NCBI GenBank assembly: GCA_945868475.1
Contig: CAMBLM010000005.1
Location: 38,117-102,116, forward strand
Direction of reading: 5' to 3'
Source of the DNA: an uncultured Ruminococcus sp.
GTDB taxonomy: Bacteria; Bacillota; Clostridia; Oscillospirales; Ruminococcaceae
Length of the DNA stretch: 64,000 nucleotides
Below are positions 34,127 through 42,803 of this stretch, piece after piece (position 1 is the first letter of the stretch; each line of letters starts with the position of its first letter). Under the pieces are notes generated by a model. That model ran no database searches. It was not told the origin of the DNA and was given only the letters and a program-made list of their open reading frames with translations. The position numbers and the translations under genes are program-made.

Positions 34127-35644
34127 TTAGAGAAGAATCGACTTTCCTGTCATTTCTTCAGGCTGAGGAAGTCCCATTATCTTGAGCATTGTAGGTGCAA
34201 GGTCTGCAAGAACGCCGCCTTCACGGAGTTCACCCTTCTGACCTGCAATGATAAGAGGAACAACGTTAGTTGTGTGAGCTGTGAACGGTGAGCCGTCAGC
34301 TTCATACATCTTGTCAGCGTTGCCGTGGTCTGCTGTGATAAGTGCTGTGCCGCCGTGAGCAAGGATAGCGTCAACTGTTCTGCCAACGCAGGTATCAACA
34401 GCTTCAACTGCCTTTACTGCTGCGTCAAATACGCCTGTGTGACCTACCATATCGCAGTTAGCAAAGTTGAGGATTATCATATCGTACTTTTCGGAGTTGA
34501 TAGCTTCAACTACCTTATCTGTTACTTCGTAAGCACTCATTTCAGGCTGGAGGTCGTATGTTGCAACCTTGGGGGAGTTGACGAGAATTCTGTCTTCGCC
34601 CTCATACTGCTTTTCTACGCCGCCGTTGAAGAAGAAAGTAACGTGAGCGTACTTTTCTGTTTCAGCAATACGAAGCTGTTTAAGACCCTTTTCGGAGATA
34701 TACTGACCGAGTGTGTTGTTGAGGGACTGTGGCTTGAATGCGACCTTAACATTAGGCATTGTTGCATCGTACTGTGTGAAGCAAACATAAGTTACGGGGA
34801 AGAAGCCGTTCTTTCTCTCAAAGCCCTTGAAATCGGGGTCAACGAATGTTCTTGTGATCTCACGCGCTCTGTCGGGGCGGAAGTTGAAGAAAATGATGCT
34901 GTCGTTAGCCTTGATGCGCTCTGTGCCGCTGATAACAGTCGGGATAACGAACTCATCGGTAACGTTGTCAGCATAGGACTTTTCAACTGCTGCAACAGCG
35001 TCGTCAGCCTGATTGCCTTCACCGTAAACGAATGCAGCGTATGCCTTTTCAACTCTGTCCCAGTTGTTATCTCTGTCCATTGCGTAATAACGACCCGAAA
35101 GGCTTGCGATCTTGCCGATGCCGATCTCGTTCATCTTTTCCTGAAGCTCTGCAACGAAGTCCTTGCCGCTTGTAGGAGGAACATCACGTCCGTCAAGGAT
35201 AGCATGAACGAATACCTTTTCAAGTCCTGCCTGCTTTGCAAGCTTCAAAAGACCGTAAAGGTGAGTGTTGTGTGAGTGAACGCCGCCGTTGGAGAGAAGT
35301 CCGAAAAGATGAAGAGCTGTGCCGTTCTTCTTGCAGTTGTCAACAGCTTCGTTAAGAGCCTCGTTCTTGAAGAAATCGCCGTCGTCGATGGACTTTGTGA
35401 TTCTTGTAAGCTCCTGATAAACAATTCTGCCTGCACCCATATTGGTGTGACCAACTTCGGAGTTGCCCATCTGACCGTCAGGAAGACCAACGCACATTCC
35501 GCTTGCGCCGATAGTTGTGTGAGGCCATTCTGCAAGGTATCTGTCAAGGTTAGGCTTCTTTGCAGCTGCAACGGCATTGCCGTAGGTATCCTTATTGATG
35601 CCGCAGCCGTCCATAATGATAAGAGCGGTTGGTTTTTTTGCCAT
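34127..35644 (-). CDS. gpmI: 2,3-bisphosphoglycerate-independent phosphoglycerate mutase
   Basis: A 505-residue alkaline-phosphatase-fold mutase converting 3- to 2-phosphoglycerate with Mn2+. The N-terminal TALIIMDGCG gives the first metal Asp, and the phospho-serine is Ser62 in GQMGNSEVGHTNMGAGR. HAILDGRDVPP, FFNFRPDRAREITR, NFANCDMVGHTG and LITADHGNAD carry the other ligands. The ATG at 35644 follows AAAGGATTGATATTT. Third gene of the tpiA unit. Confidence 0.96.
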   Translation of the reverse strand: MAKKPTALIIMDGCGINKDTYGNAVAAAKKPNLDRYLAEWPHTTIGASGMCVGLPDGQMGNSEVGHTNMGAGRIVYQELTRITKSIDDGDFFKNEALNEAVDNCKKNGTALHLFGLLSNGGVHSHNTHLYGLLKLAKQAGLEKVFVHAILDGRDVPPTSGKDFVAELQEKMNEIGIGKIASLSGRYYAMDRDNNWDRVEKAYAAFVYGEGNQADDAVAAVEKSYADNVTDEFVIPTVISGTERIKANDSIIFFNFRPDRAREITRTFVDPDFKGFERKNGFFPVTYVCFTQYDATMPNVKVAFKPQSLNNTLGQYISEKGLKQLRIAETEKYAHVTFFFNGGVEKQYEGEDRILVNSPKVATYDLQPEMSAYEVTDKVVEAINSEKYDMIILNFANCDMVGHTGVFDAAVKAVEAVDTCVGRTVDAILAHGGTALITADHGNADKMYEADGSPFTAHTTNVVPLIIAGQKGELREGGVLADLAPTMLKIMGLPQPEEMTGKSILL

Positions 35645-35663
35645 AAATATCAATCCTTTCATT

Positions 35664-35939
35664 TCACAAGCAGAAGAATTTCGGGATAAGCCAGAAGCCG
35701 ACATAGTAATCGGTCGTGCGGTCGAAAGGATCGTAGTCCTCCCAGACCTTGTAGCCTAAACCGTAGTGATCCTTGCTGCCGTTTCCATAATCGATAACGG
35801 TAATACAGAAAACAGGAGGGAGCTTGTACCGCTTTGCGCGGACAAGGTCGGTCGCAAAAAAGCCTGCGGAAAGGACGGCTAATGTGCATAAAAGCACGAT
35901 GAACGCCCGTTTTGCGCTGATTTTTTTCGCCGCCCTCAT
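35664..35939 (-). CDS. Small single-pass membrane or secreted protein
   Basis: A 91-residue protein with a basic N-terminus and one hydrophobic helix (about 12-32). A short outside domain follows, with VIDYGNGSKDHYGLGYKVWEDYDP. The ITVIDYGNGSxxxYGLGYKV pattern is shared by unnamed Firmicutes proteins I have seen, but I cannot name a family. ATG behind GGAGAG. It lies between tpiA and gpmI with gaps of 31 and 19 bp and must be co-transcribed. No role in glycolysis is evident. Confidence 0.75.
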   Translation of the reverse strand: MRAAKKISAKRAFIVLLCTLAVLSAGFFATDLVRAKRYKLPPVFCITVIDYGNGSKDHYGLGYKVWEDYDPFDRTTDYYVGFWLIPKFFCL

Positions 35940-35970
35940 TATCGCTCTCTCCTGTTGATAGTCGTTATAA

Positions 35971-36747
35971 TCAGCCGTTTACAGCAGCCTGTACGATCGT
36001 GTTGAAGTCGTTAGCTTTAAGGGAAGCACCGCCGATAAGACCACCGTCAACATCAGGCTTGGAAAGAAGTTCTGCAGCGTTGCCTGCGTTCATAGAACCG
36101 CCGTACTGAATCGTAACAGCGTCAGCAACAGCAGCACCGTAAAGCTTTGCAAGTGTTGCACGGATGAATGCGCAAACTTCCTGAGCCTGATCTGCAGTAG
36201 CAGTCTTGCCTGTGCCGATAGCCCATACAGGCTCGTAAGCAATGATAGTCTTCTTGATATCATCAGCGGAAACGCCTGCAAGGTCAAGCTTGATCTGACG
36301 AGCGATAACTTCCTCTGTGATGTTTGCTTCTCTTTCCCAAAGAAGCTCGCCAACGCAAACGATAGGTTTAAGGCCTGCAGCAAGAGCAGCCTTTGTGCGC
36401 TTGTTTACGGTTTCATCTGTTTCACCGAAATACTGACGGCGTTCGGAGTGACCGAGAACAACATATTCAACGCCGACTTCAACGAGCATATCAGCGGAAA
36501 TCTCACCTGTGAAAGCACCGCTCTTTTCAAAGTGAACGTTCTCAGCGCCAACCTTAACGTTAGAGCCTGCAGTTGCAGCAACAGCAGTTTCAAGGTTTGT
36601 GTAAGGAACGCAAGCGATAACTTCAACCTTGCCCTCTGCATTGGCAACGAGAGGCTTGATAGCTTCGAGAAGCTCCTTAGCTTCGGGGCGGGTCTTGTTC
36701 ATCTTCCAGTTACCTGCGATAACAGCTTTTCTTAAAGTCTTATTCAT
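35971..36747 (-). CDS. tpiA: Triosephosphate isomerase
   Basis: A 258-residue TIM barrel interconverting the two triose phosphates. Catalytic residues: Lys15 in AGNWKMNK, His100 in VVLGHSERRQYF, Glu172 in IIAYEPVWAIGTGKTAT (flexible loop 6), and the phosphate-binding IQYGGSMNAGNA and GGLIGGASL. ATG behind AAAAGGAGTTTTTATC. First gene of the minus-strand unit with gpmI. Confidence 0.97.
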   Translation of the reverse strand: MNKTLRKAVIAGNWKMNKTRPEAKELLEAIKPLVANAEGKVEVIACVPYTNLETAVAATAGSNVKVGAENVHFEKSGAFTGEISADMLVEVGVEYVVLGHSERRQYFGETDETVNKRTKAALAAGLKPIVCVGELLWEREANITEEVIARQIKLDLAGVSADDIKKTIIAYEPVWAIGTGKTATADQAQEVCAFIRATLAKLYGAAVADAVTIQYGGSMNAGNAAELLSKPDVDGGLIGGASLKANDFNTIVQAAVNG

Positions 36748-36908
36748 GATAAAAACTCCTTTTTATATATTGAGATCACGCTTTAAAACAGATTTATTTA
36801 AAAAGCGCAAATTTTTCCCATATAAGTATAACATAAAACGGCACTATATATATTAAATTTATGTGAATATATTTGATATTAAATGTAGATTGTATGAACG
36901 TTGAGTTT

Positions 36909-36943
36909 AATGCGTAATGAGTAATTCGTAATGCGTAATTGGT
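36909..36943. repeat. Heptamer array (TAATGCG type)
   Basis: Five units: TAATGCG, TAATGAG, TAATTCG, TAATGCG, TAATTGG. It lies 7 bp past the 3' end of the GNAT remnant. Confidence 0.85.
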
Positions 36944-36949
36944 GTTTTG

Positions 36950-37297
36950 CTAAAATTCAACCCAAAACCGCCTGACAAAAACATTCTCCTCGGCATCAAA
37001 CAGCATATTATCAAATACACCGCCGTTTTTTCGTATGATCTTTTCGGAAGAAACGTTGTCCTCATCGCAAACGCAGAGAATTCGCCCGAACCCAAGCTGC
37101 TTTGCAAGACTCAAACCCTGCTTTAAGATAAGCGAACCATAGCCTTTCTGCCTTTCGGACGTACGAACAGCATAACCGATGTGTCCGCCGTAGTTCAGCA
37201 GGTATTCGGTAAGCTCAAATTTCAGGCTGAAAACACCGATAAGCTTTGCGGTGTTTCACACATATTATATCCAAACAGCAAGGTTTCGTCAAGAGGC
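36950..37297 (-). pseudogene. GNAT acetyltransferase remnant
   Basis: The minus strand encodes the C-terminal part of a GNAT protein: LIGVFSLKFELTEYL, then YGGHIGYAVRTSERQKGYGSLIL (the acetyl-CoA loop region) and a normal end RRFWVEF with stop at 36950. In this frame a TGA occurs near 37255. The missing upstream piece (LDETLLFGYNMCET) is in another frame, so an indel lies in the short stretch between. The N-terminal third is absent; the fragment begins at the stop of the antiporter gene (37298). Confidence 0.8.
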
Positions 37298-38491
37298 TTA
37301 CAATACTTTTTTCTGCTGTTTTTCCAGCAGCTTTTTATAAGAAAGATCTATCGCAAAAGCACCGAGCGGAGCGGTCAGAACTATTGCGAGAACTGCGACC
37401 GTAAGCACGGTTTCACCGCAGGCAAGACCCATTGCGAGCGGTATTCCTCCGATCGCAGCCTGGACTGTCGCTTTTGGAGTGTAAGCCATCATCGCAAAAA
37501 GCCGCTCCTTTGACGAAAGCTTCGTTCCGAGCAGGCAGACGAACACTCCCAACATTCTGAACGCAAGCGCGCCGATGATAACGAGCAAAGCCTTTACGCC
37601 GACATTTCCGAGATAGCCGATATTGACCGTCGCGCCGACAAGCACGAAGAGAAAGACCTCCGCTGCGACCCAGAGTTTGCTGAATTTGGCGGAAAGACGC
37701 TTTGCAACTTCTTCTCTCTTCTTCTGCAAACCAACGCCGAGGAACATTATCGCAATGAGCGATGAAAATGTTATTGCGGTCGAAAGGCGATCTTCCGCCG
37801 CCGCAAGCAGGAACGAGATGCTCAGTATTATCAACACTTTTGAAGTGTCGCGCAGGTGGACTTTCTTGAAAAAGAACGCAAGCGCAAAGCCGAGCGCAAG
37901 TCCTATCGCAATACCGAGGATTATCGAAACGGGTATGTTCACAAAGCTCAGAACGGACGCCTTTCCGCCCTGCGCCATTCCCGTAAAGGTCGAGAAAAGC
38001 ACGATGACATACACATCGTCCACCGATGCGCCTGCAAGGATAAGCTGCGGTATGCCTTTTGCAGTGCCGTAACACTCGTCCATAAGCTTTACCATTCTCG
38101 GCACGACAACTGCAGGGGAAACCGCTGCCAGGACAGAACCCATTATCGCCGCTTCAAGCGTTGTCATTCCCATTAACTTCGGCGCAATGAGGATCATTCC
38201 GAGCAGCTCAAAGCTTGCAGGCACGAAGCACATCAGCACCGCAGGCCTGCCTATCTTTTTCAGTCCCGAAATGTCAAGCCCAAGTCCTGCTCTCGTCAGA
38301 ATTATTATCAAAGCTATCTTTCGCAGCTCCGCCGAGATGTTCAGTATGCTCGGGTCGAGCAGGTCAAGCACATACGGTCCGAGGACAACGCCCGTCAGCA
38401 ACATTCCGAGCAGACTCGGCAGTTTAAGCTTCTGACAAAGCCACCCGAGCGACATTCCGACCAAAAGAATAAGACCAACACTTAACAGCAT
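37298..38491 (-). CDS. Cation:proton antiporter (CPA family) under a fluoride riboswitch
   Basis: A 397-residue, about 12-helix Na+/H+-exchanger-domain protein. The N-terminal GLILLVGMSLGWLCQKLKLPSLLGMLLTGVVLGPYVL and the LRKIALIIILTRAGLGLD segment are typical of the family. It has no C-terminal TrkA domain. The ATG at 38491 follows AAAAGGAGTTTTTTCT. A fluoride-sensing leader lies directly upstream, so the gene is probably induced by fluoride; antiporters are a known minor class of fluoride-riboswitch targets. Ion specificity cannot be read. Confidence 0.9.
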   Translation of the reverse strand: MLLSVGLILLVGMSLGWLCQKLKLPSLLGMLLTGVVLGPYVLDLLDPSILNISAELRKIALIIILTRAGLGLDISGLKKIGRPAVLMCFVPASFELLGMILIAPKLMGMTTLEAAIMGSVLAAVSPAVVVPRMVKLMDECYGTAKGIPQLILAGASVDDVYVIVLFSTFTGMAQGGKASVLSFVNIPVSIILGIAIGLALGFALAFFFKKVHLRDTSKVLIILSISFLLAAAEDRLSTAITFSSLIAIMFLGVGLQKKREEVAKRLSAKFSKLWVAAEVFLFVLVGATVNIGYLGNVGVKALLVIIGALAFRMLGVFVCLLGTKLSSKERLFAMMAYTPKATVQAAIGGIPLAMGLACGETVLTVAVLAIVLTAPLGAFAIDLSYKKLLEKQQKKVL

Positions 38492-38523
38492 AGAAAAAAC
38501 TCCTTTTATAAAAATTTGCAACA

Positions 38524-38622
38524 AAAAAAGCCGACAGCTTCTGCGTATATCGCAGAAGTCATCAGCTTAAAATTCAAGCGGTTCAAGCAAATAATTGCTT
38601 AGGGAGAACCTCATTCCCTATT
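38524..38622 (-). promoter_or_regulatory. Fluoride (crcB-motif) riboswitch with terminator
   Basis: On the minus strand the leader reads GGGAATGAGGTTCTCCC, then an AAGCAA/TTGCTT hairpin, GAACCGCTTG...AAGCTGATGACTTCTGC. This matches the fluoride aptamer: GG(n)GATGnnGTTC(n)CC stem, AACCGC...GCTGATG segment, and a 3' strand that pairs back on the ATGAGG loop as a pseudoknot. The same ACTTCTGC strand also forms CTTCTGCG/CGCAGAAG (38542-38549 with 38530-38537 area), leading into a run of T (38522-38528). This is the usual ON-with-fluoride terminator switch. Confidence 0.85.
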
Positions 38623-38627
38623 TTGTA

Positions 38628-38656
38628 ATTATATCACGCCGAAACGGTTTTGGCAA
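38628..38656 (-). promoter_or_regulatory. Promoter of the antiporter and riboswitch
   Basis: On the minus strand: TTGCCA (38656-38651), 17-bp spacer, extended -10 TGATATAAT with TATAAT at 38633-38628. The transcript would begin just before the aptamer. Confidence 0.8.
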
Positions 38657-38687
38657 GTGTTTTGAAAAAATTTTTGGGAAAATTCGT

Positions 38688-39254
38688 TCAGTTTTCTATT
38701 TCTGACGTTTCGCACTTGTAAACTATCGGCAAGCCTGTGTTTCCGCCGATAACGACCGTATCTCCGACCTCGATCTTATCATAGTCCTTGTCATAGCAGC
38801 AGACATATTCAAAAACCTCTCCGTTGATATCGACCGAGCAGAAATATTAGCTTCGTATATTGTAAAAAAGGTGCTGTTTGCGGTTGGACGAGCCGATGCA
38901 GTCTGTCTGTTCGTAGGGCAGGACGTGAGGCTTCTTCTTGGCGTTTTCTTTCGCCCAGCGTTCCTTTTTCTCGGTCACAACGGCATAGCAGGCGGTGACA
39001 TTTATCTTTTTCAGATCTCTTTTCAGCACCCATAAAAGCATAAGCACGATAATACAGCTTGCGAAAAGGGTATCTCTGCTGTATAAAAGCGAATAGACCG
39101 CACCTGCGGCAAATATTGCGATAAGCACGATAGTTTCCGCAAGTCTTTCCCTGCATCTCGTTTTTTTGTTTATTATTTTTATATCATCATCGCGGACTTG
39201 CGATGTGTTTTTCAGATACTCGTTTTCAACATCGGAGCAAGTGAGCTTTTTCAT
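38688..39254 (-). pseudogene. Membrane protein gene with an in-frame stop
   Basis: A start at 39254 (behind AAAGGCTC) opens a 135-residue frame with two helices (about 39-58 and 61-80, LAETIVLIAIFAAGAVYSLLY and DTLFASCIIVLMLLWVL). It ends at a TAA at 38847-38849 (HLFYNIRS-stop). Beyond it the same frame continues without a break as YFCSVDINGEVFEYVCCYDKDYDKIEVGDTVVIGG...SEIEN to a TGA at 38688-38690. The extension reads like a folded beta domain, so the original protein was about 188 residues. Nonsense mutation, read-through or sequence error are all possible. Family unknown. Confidence 0.75.
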
Positions 39255-39335
39255 CGTTCTGAGCCTTTCTGTCAATATTTTTCAATGCTTTTATCCTATT
39301 ATAAACCAATAAAAGTTCTCCGTCAAGGGTTATTT

Positions 39336-39356
39336 TAATGCGTAATTCGTAATTAT
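39336..39356. repeat. Heptamer array (TAATTCG type), left member
   Basis: TAATGCG, TAATTCG, TAATTAT; inverted partner at 39586-39618. Confidence 0.8.
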
Positions 39357-39441
39357 ATTGTTACGGAAAATTACAGTCAAAGCCATAATTTGACTGGTGG
39401 ACTGCTCCATATCGCATCATCAATACGGATACATATTAAAA

Positions 39442-39488
39442 AAGAACCCTGTTTTCTTTGTATAAAAACCATTGAAAACAGGGTTCTT
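39442..39488. repeat. Hairpin at the centre of the repeat element
   Basis: AAGAACCCTGTTTTC (39442-39456) pairs with GAAAACAGGGTTCTT (39474-39488). A similar AACGTCCCTGTTTTC hairpin occupies the centre of the element at 18951-19295. Confidence 0.8.
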
Positions 39489-39585
39489 CAATTATTGCAG
39501 GAAAAATACCTAAAATACGGGTTTGCAACGGGCGGATATGGGATCCGCCCCTACGATTTTCACTGCAAACTAACGGAATATGAAT

Positions 39586-39618
39586 AATTACGCATTACGC
39601 GTTACGAATTACGCATTA
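39586..39618. repeat. Heptamer array (AATTACG type), right member
   Basis: AATTACG, CATTACG, CGTTACG, AATTACG, CATTA. The last unit overlaps the stop codon of the ABC transporter gene on the minus strand. Confidence 0.85.
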
Positions 39619-42579
39619 TTCCGTGCGGAGTGCTTCAACAGGGTCTTTCTTCGATGCGACTCTTGACGGGATAACGCCTGCGATAAGCGTGAGTACCATG
39701 CTTATTGCTACAAGTATGACAGCCGCAGGTATCGGCAGAACTGCTTTAAGTCCCTCAATGTTCGTGAGCTTGAATATGATAGCATTTATCGGGATAAGCG
39801 CAAGTGCCGAGATAGCAACACCGATAAGTCCCGAGGTAAGTCCGACGAGCAATGTTTCTGCATTGAACACGGTCGAAACATCGTGCTTTGATGCGCCTAT
39901 TGCACGGAGGATACCGATCTCTCTTGTTCTTTCAAGCACGGAGATATAGGTGATAATTCCTATCATGATTGAGGAAACAACGAGCGAAATTGCAACGAAT
40001 GCGATGAGGACATACGAAATTCCGCTGATGATATTTGTTATCGAGGACATAAGGAGTGCCACATAGTCGGTATAGTGTATCTGATCTTCCTCTGCTGCGC
40101 TGTCGTTGTATTCGCTGATGCGGTCGGATATCTTATCCTTTTCCTCGAATGACTTTGCATAGATGTTAATAGTGGAAGGCTCGTCAAAATCAGCCTTGCC
40201 GAGGATATCCATTACATCGTCGTAGGTTCTGTCGGAGAGCTGTTCGGGGGTGTATTCGTCAAAGATGGCGGCATACTGTGCATCGGTGAGCGGAGTAACG
40301 GACATTGTTGCTGCGATCTGGTCGGCGGTCATTGCGGAGAACTGCTGCTCGACCTGCTCGGCATACTGCTGTGCATACTGTTCCTTTACGTTTTCACGGA
40401 CGAAAGAGAAAAGCTCGTCATCGCTCATCTGCCGGATATAGCTCTTAACGCTGTCGGCGGACTCAACGCCCATTTCCTCGGCGTACTGACCTGCCATCTG
40501 CTCCTCGATCTGTTCTCTTGTGACATTTGCGAGGAACTGATCCGCATAAGCGTTCATATCGTCATCACTTGGCTGTGACATAACAAAGCGGAAGACGTTT
40601 GCCTTATCGGAAACGCTCAGAGTTTCGATATAAGTCTTAGCTTTTTCAGCCTTTTCTTCATCGGAAAGGGGAACATAATCATCGGTCTTGAACGGATCGC
40701 CCGAAAGGATATCGGTGCTTTCATCATTCTGCTGTTCGGAAACGATATTGCTTGAATTTGTTGTGTCGATAACGTAGTCGGTGAGAGCCTTTGTATAGCC
40801 GATATATCCTGTGAGCATAGCGGCGGTGGAGTCCTCATTGGGACGGATAAATCCGCAGATATGGAGAGGTGTGCCGATATCCTCTGCGCTGTAGATATAT
40901 TCAAGTCCCGTGTCGGTCTTGGTGAGGTCAACATAACCTACGCCGCTCTCGTTCTTCTGATAATATTCGCAGGGGAGAATGAGTTTGTATTCCTTGCTCA
41001 TAACTTCGTCAAAAGTCCAGTCGGTAATGCCGTAATCATCGATGATACCGCCCGTCATTGCGGCGTTCATAATCTCGGGCAGCTTTTCCTGATCCTTGAA
41101 GCCGAGGGTGTACATTACGATATCGGGTATTTCATTTTTAGACGAAAGGATAACAACGACATCATTGTAATTTTCGGGCCAGCTTCCGTAAACAAGGTCG
41201 TACTGGTTCTTGATGATCTCGTTTACGTCACTGTCGTTTTCGCCGGGGAGCATTTCCTGCCAGACCTGAACATTTCCCATCGGCGTCATACTGAGCATTG
41301 CGGACGAAGCGGCGGAGGAAGTAACATCAACTCCGACGGAGGTCTGGAAGGTTTCGGTGAAGTCCGATTTCACGATCTTGCCCGACGGGTCTTTCGTGAA
41401 AATAGGCATCTGAATGTCATAGCTGTAGGAAACTGAGCTTGCGTTTTCCTGAATGGTTTCATCATTATCGAGGAAATTCTTTATCGCAGGCATATCGTTT
41501 TTCTGCTTTGCGGAGGAGTTGAGCGAATTGAAAATTTCATAAACAGCGGTATTTCCGTGAACAACATTGTCAAGCTCGGCTTCCTCGCCGTCATCACTCT
41601 TGTTCGGTGAATTATCCATCATCGCGTTCATAAGTGCGGCGGTGTCCGCTGCTTCCTCAAAAATCTGGATAGGGTAGGAGGAAAGCGTTGCTTCCTGAAT
41701 CTCATTTATATAATCGTTGATGCCCGTTGAAAGCGAGAGAATAAGGGCAATGCCGATGATGCCGATAGAGCCTGCAAAGGCGGTAAGAATGGTTCTGCCT
41801 TTTTTCGTGAGCAGGTTATTGAGTGAAAGTGATATCGCCGTGAGGAACGACATTGAAACACGCTTTTTCTTCGCATCAACGGGAGCGTCTGCCTGCTCGG
41901 GTTCAAACGGGTCGCTGTCATCGGTGAGAAGTCCGTCCTTGATGCGGACGATTCGTGTCGAATACTGCTCGGCAAGCTCGGGGTTATGTGTTACCATTAT
42001 GACAAGCTTATCCTTTGCGATCTCTTTGAGAAGCTCCATTACCTGAATGGAAGTTTCGCTGTCGAGTGCGCCTGTCGGCTCGTCTGCAAGGAGGATATCG
42101 GGGTTGTTGATGAGTGCACGGGCAATAGCAACACGCTGCATCTGACCGCCAGACATCTGATTCGGCTTCTTGTGAATCTGATTGCCAAGACCTACTTTTT
42201 CGAGAGCTTCGATGGCTCTTCTGCGGCGTTCGGACTTGGAAACGCCCGATATCGTGAGTGCAAGCTCAACGTTCGCAAGAACAGTCTGGTGGGGGATAAG
42301 GTTATAGCTCTGGAAAATGAAGCCTATCGTGTGATTTCGGTAAGCGTCCCAATCCCTGTCCTTGTAATCCTTGGTGGAAATACCGTTGATAACAAGGTCG
42401 CCCGAGGTATAATGGTCAAGTCCGCCGATGATGTTGAGCAGTGTTGTTTTGCCGCAGCCCGAATGTCCGAGTATCGAAACGAACTCGTTCTCGCGGAATG
42501 AGATGCTTACGCCGTTGAGCGCTCTTACAGCATTGTCGCCCTCGCCGTATTGTTTTACAATGTTCTTTAACTGGAGCAT
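39616..42579 (-). CDS. ABC transporter, fused ATPase and MacB/FtsX-type permease
   Basis: A 987-residue one-chain transporter. The ATPase (about 1-225) has GHSGCGKTT, MSGGQMQR and ILLADEPTGALD. A linker leads to a first helix (about 268-290), a very large extracytoplasmic domain (about 295-845), and three C-terminal helices (about 848-985) with the FtsX signature (VLERTREIGILRAIGASKHDV, ending PSRVASKKDPVEALRTE). The outside domain contains an acidic, Gln/Glu-rich helical stretch (VTREQIEEQMAGQYAEEMG, QYAEQVEQQFSAM). Such proteins act in efflux or envelope mechanics, not uptake. The TetR gene upstream probably controls it. A MITE-like element separates the two. Confidence 0.92.
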   Translation of the reverse strand: MLQLKNIVKQYGEGDNAVRALNGVSISFRENEFVSILGHSGCGKTTLLNIIGGLDHYTSGDLVINGISTKDYKDRDWDAYRNHTIGFIFQSYNLIPHQTVLANVELALTISGVSKSERRRRAIEALEKVGLGNQIHKKPNQMSGGQMQRVAIARALINNPDILLADEPTGALDSETSIQVMELLKEIAKDKLVIMVTHNPELAEQYSTRIVRIKDGLLTDDSDPFEPEQADAPVDAKKKRVSMSFLTAISLSLNNLLTKKGRTILTAFAGSIGIIGIALILSLSTGINDYINEIQEATLSSYPIQIFEEAADTAALMNAMMDNSPNKSDDGEEAELDNVVHGNTAVYEIFNSLNSSAKQKNDMPAIKNFLDNDETIQENASSVSYSYDIQMPIFTKDPSGKIVKSDFTETFQTSVGVDVTSSAASSAMLSMTPMGNVQVWQEMLPGENDSDVNEIIKNQYDLVYGSWPENYNDVVVILSSKNEIPDIVMYTLGFKDQEKLPEIMNAAMTGGIIDDYGITDWTFDEVMSKEYKLILPCEYYQKNESGVGYVDLTKTDTGLEYIYSAEDIGTPLHICGFIRPNEDSTAAMLTGYIGYTKALTDYVIDTTNSSNIVSEQQNDESTDILSGDPFKTDDYVPLSDEEKAEKAKTYIETLSVSDKANVFRFVMSQPSDDDMNAYADQFLANVTREQIEEQMAGQYAEEMGVESADSVKSYIRQMSDDELFSFVRENVKEQYAQQYAEQVEQQFSAMTADQIAATMSVTPLTDAQYAAIFDEYTPEQLSDRTYDDVMDILGKADFDEPSTINIYAKSFEEKDKISDRISEYNDSAAEEDQIHYTDYVALLMSSITNIISGISYVLIAFVAISLVVSSIMIGIITYISVLERTREIGILRAIGASKHDVSTVFNAETLLVGLTSGLIGVAISALALIPINAIIFKLTNIEGLKAVLPIPAAVILVAISMVLTLIAGVIPSRVASKKDPVEALRTE

Positions 42580-42618
42580 TAGTTGCTATCTTCCTTTCTT
42601 ATATTAAAGAAACGCTGA

Positions 42619-42724
42619 TAATACTAATTTTTAATCAAAGTGTAGACAAAAAATCGGCGCAAAACCCATATATGCGAGCTTTTGCTGGATTTTTTGTACA
42701 CTTTGAGTTTAAAAATTGGTATAA
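42619..42724. mobile_element. MITE-like element, copy 4 (second subfamily)
   Basis: A 100-bp element (42622-42721) begins TACTAATTTTTAATC and ends AAAAATTGGTA, with a TAA duplication (42619-42621 and 42722-42724). The interior has GACAAAAAATC and GATTTTTTGTAC. It sits in the tetR-ABC intergenic space. Confidence 0.88.
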
Positions 42725-42803
42725 TACATTTTACTATTTTTCAAAATGTCCTCAAAGACGCAAACTCGTACGTTTTTCAAAATAGCAAAACGAACGCTTC
42801 GCT

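Larger units (their letters stand above)
39255..39615. other. Gene-free region with a heptamer-bordered repeat element
   Basis: This 361-bp gap holds two opposed heptamer arrays (39336-39356 and 39586-39618), a central hairpin (39442-39488) and the GGGCGGATATGG-ATCCGCCCCTAC module (39527-39555). No gene is visible. Confidence 0.8.

Noticed and set aside
38524..38622. Simple terminator of an upstream gene instead of a riboswitch
   Set aside because: It lies downstream of its own promoter and upstream of a gene on the same strand, and the conserved GCTGATGAC and ATGAGGTTC segments match the fluoride aptamer.
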